A stretch of 64,000 bases of DNA from positions 28,558 through 92,557 of the forward strand of contig JAVJSU010000032.1 of assembly GCA_040219275.1 (NCBI GenBank), read 5' to 3'. Below the pieces are notes generated by a model. The model saw only the letters and a list, made by a program, of their open reading frames with translations, ran no database searches and was not told the origin of the DNA. Shown here in pieces: positions 63,869-64,000 of this stretch (position 1 is its first letter; the number at the start of each line of letters is the position of its first letter). The translations under genes were made by a program, and so were the position numbers. This stretch comes from JAVJSU01 sp040219275. Its GTDB lineage: Bacteria > Chloroflexota > Anaerolineae > Aggregatilineales > Phototrophicaceae.

Positions 63869-64000
63869 ACCCCGCAGCAAGCTACGGGGCTTTTAATCCC
63901 ATAATTCGAGCTGTCGTGGTTTATCACTGTCATCTTGATATCGGATATAGCGTTTTATGATTTCCGCGGTCACATTATCACCAACGCTTCTTACAAAGTA
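63869..64000 (-). mobile_element. IS200/IS605-type element end: hairpin and C-terminus of Y1 transposase TnpA
   Basis: A 9-bp hairpin CCCCGTAGC / GCTGCGGGG (63870-63889) is typical of the end of single-strand transposing elements. Minus strand 64000-63893 codes YFVRSVGDNVTAEIIKRYIR then YQDDSDKPRQLELWD, the C-terminal end of a Y1-type TnpA (YFVxSVG...I.RYI.). The 5' part lies beyond the window. Confidence 0.85.

Noticed and set aside
1..64000. tRNA, rRNA or common riboswitches
   Set aside because: No T-loop GGTTCGA-type segment with flanking stems and no known riboswitch core seen by eye in the gaps; a covariance-model scan was not possible.

Overview
The window looks like a chromosomal segment of a Chloroflexota bacterium, probably of the Anaerolineae. 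This is inferred from gene style, not from a marker gene. The pointers are large regulators built from a cyclase or BTAD domain plus an NTPase and TPRs, secreted proteins with proline/threonine linkers, a four-S1-domain ribosomal protein S1 with a long acidic leader, and mid-range GC. I found no rRNA, tRNA or CRISPR array. Coding density is high, genes lie on both strands, and many gene ends carry good intrinsic hairpins.

Left part (1-16 kb): the 3' part of ftsH; an acetyltransferase; a two-gene signalling operon on the minus strand (an HTH/degenerate-ATPase/receiver protein, then a membrane hybrid histidine kinase); a sugar ABC transporter (binding protein and two permeases, no ATPase gene); a GAF protein; a CrtC/AttH-like lipocalin protein; a MerR regulator divergent from a WCPPC thioredoxin with a textbook 19-bp-spacer MerR operator between them; then phhB, an isochorismatase-family hydrolase and manA.

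Middle part (16-34 kb): an acetyltransferase, a MutS-like ATPase, a YhhN-type membrane protein, an EEP-family hydrolase, a secreted C39-like protein with TPRs, a membrane pseudokinase-like protein fused to an extracellular sugar-binding domain, clpC, a formylglycine-synthase-fold protein, rpsA, uxuA and rhaA.

Right part (34-64 kb): a frameshifted gene; a 1900-residue secreted multidomain protein; a soluble-adenylyl-cyclase-like protein with tandem cyclase domains, NTPase and TPRs; a TolB-like propeller; small membrane proteins; a secreted thrombospondin-type-3 protein; a small STAS-like protein followed by a BTAD-NTPase-TPR regulator; a rhamnose/fucose operon (rhaM, lactonase, isomerase-like) with a decayed transketolase fragment in one gap; a sulfurtransferase; an FAD oxidoreductase; folC; a sensor kinase; an 880-bp AT-rich gap; and at the right edge a secreted dimethylformamidase-like gene cut by an IS3-family end that is itself joined to an IS200/IS605-type transposase gene.

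How the genes fit together: ABC sugar uptake, rhaA, rhaM, the lactonase, the fucose-isomerase-like enzyme, uxuA and manA point to growth on plant or algal sugars (rhamnose, fucose, uronate, mannose). The large secreted repeat proteins and several one-protein sensors suggest a surface-attached, polymer-degrading life. The most unusual items are the pseudokinase/sugar-binding fusion, the sAC-like cyclase with complementary half-sites, and the two-component pair whose receiver and ATPase domains are degenerate in complementary ways.
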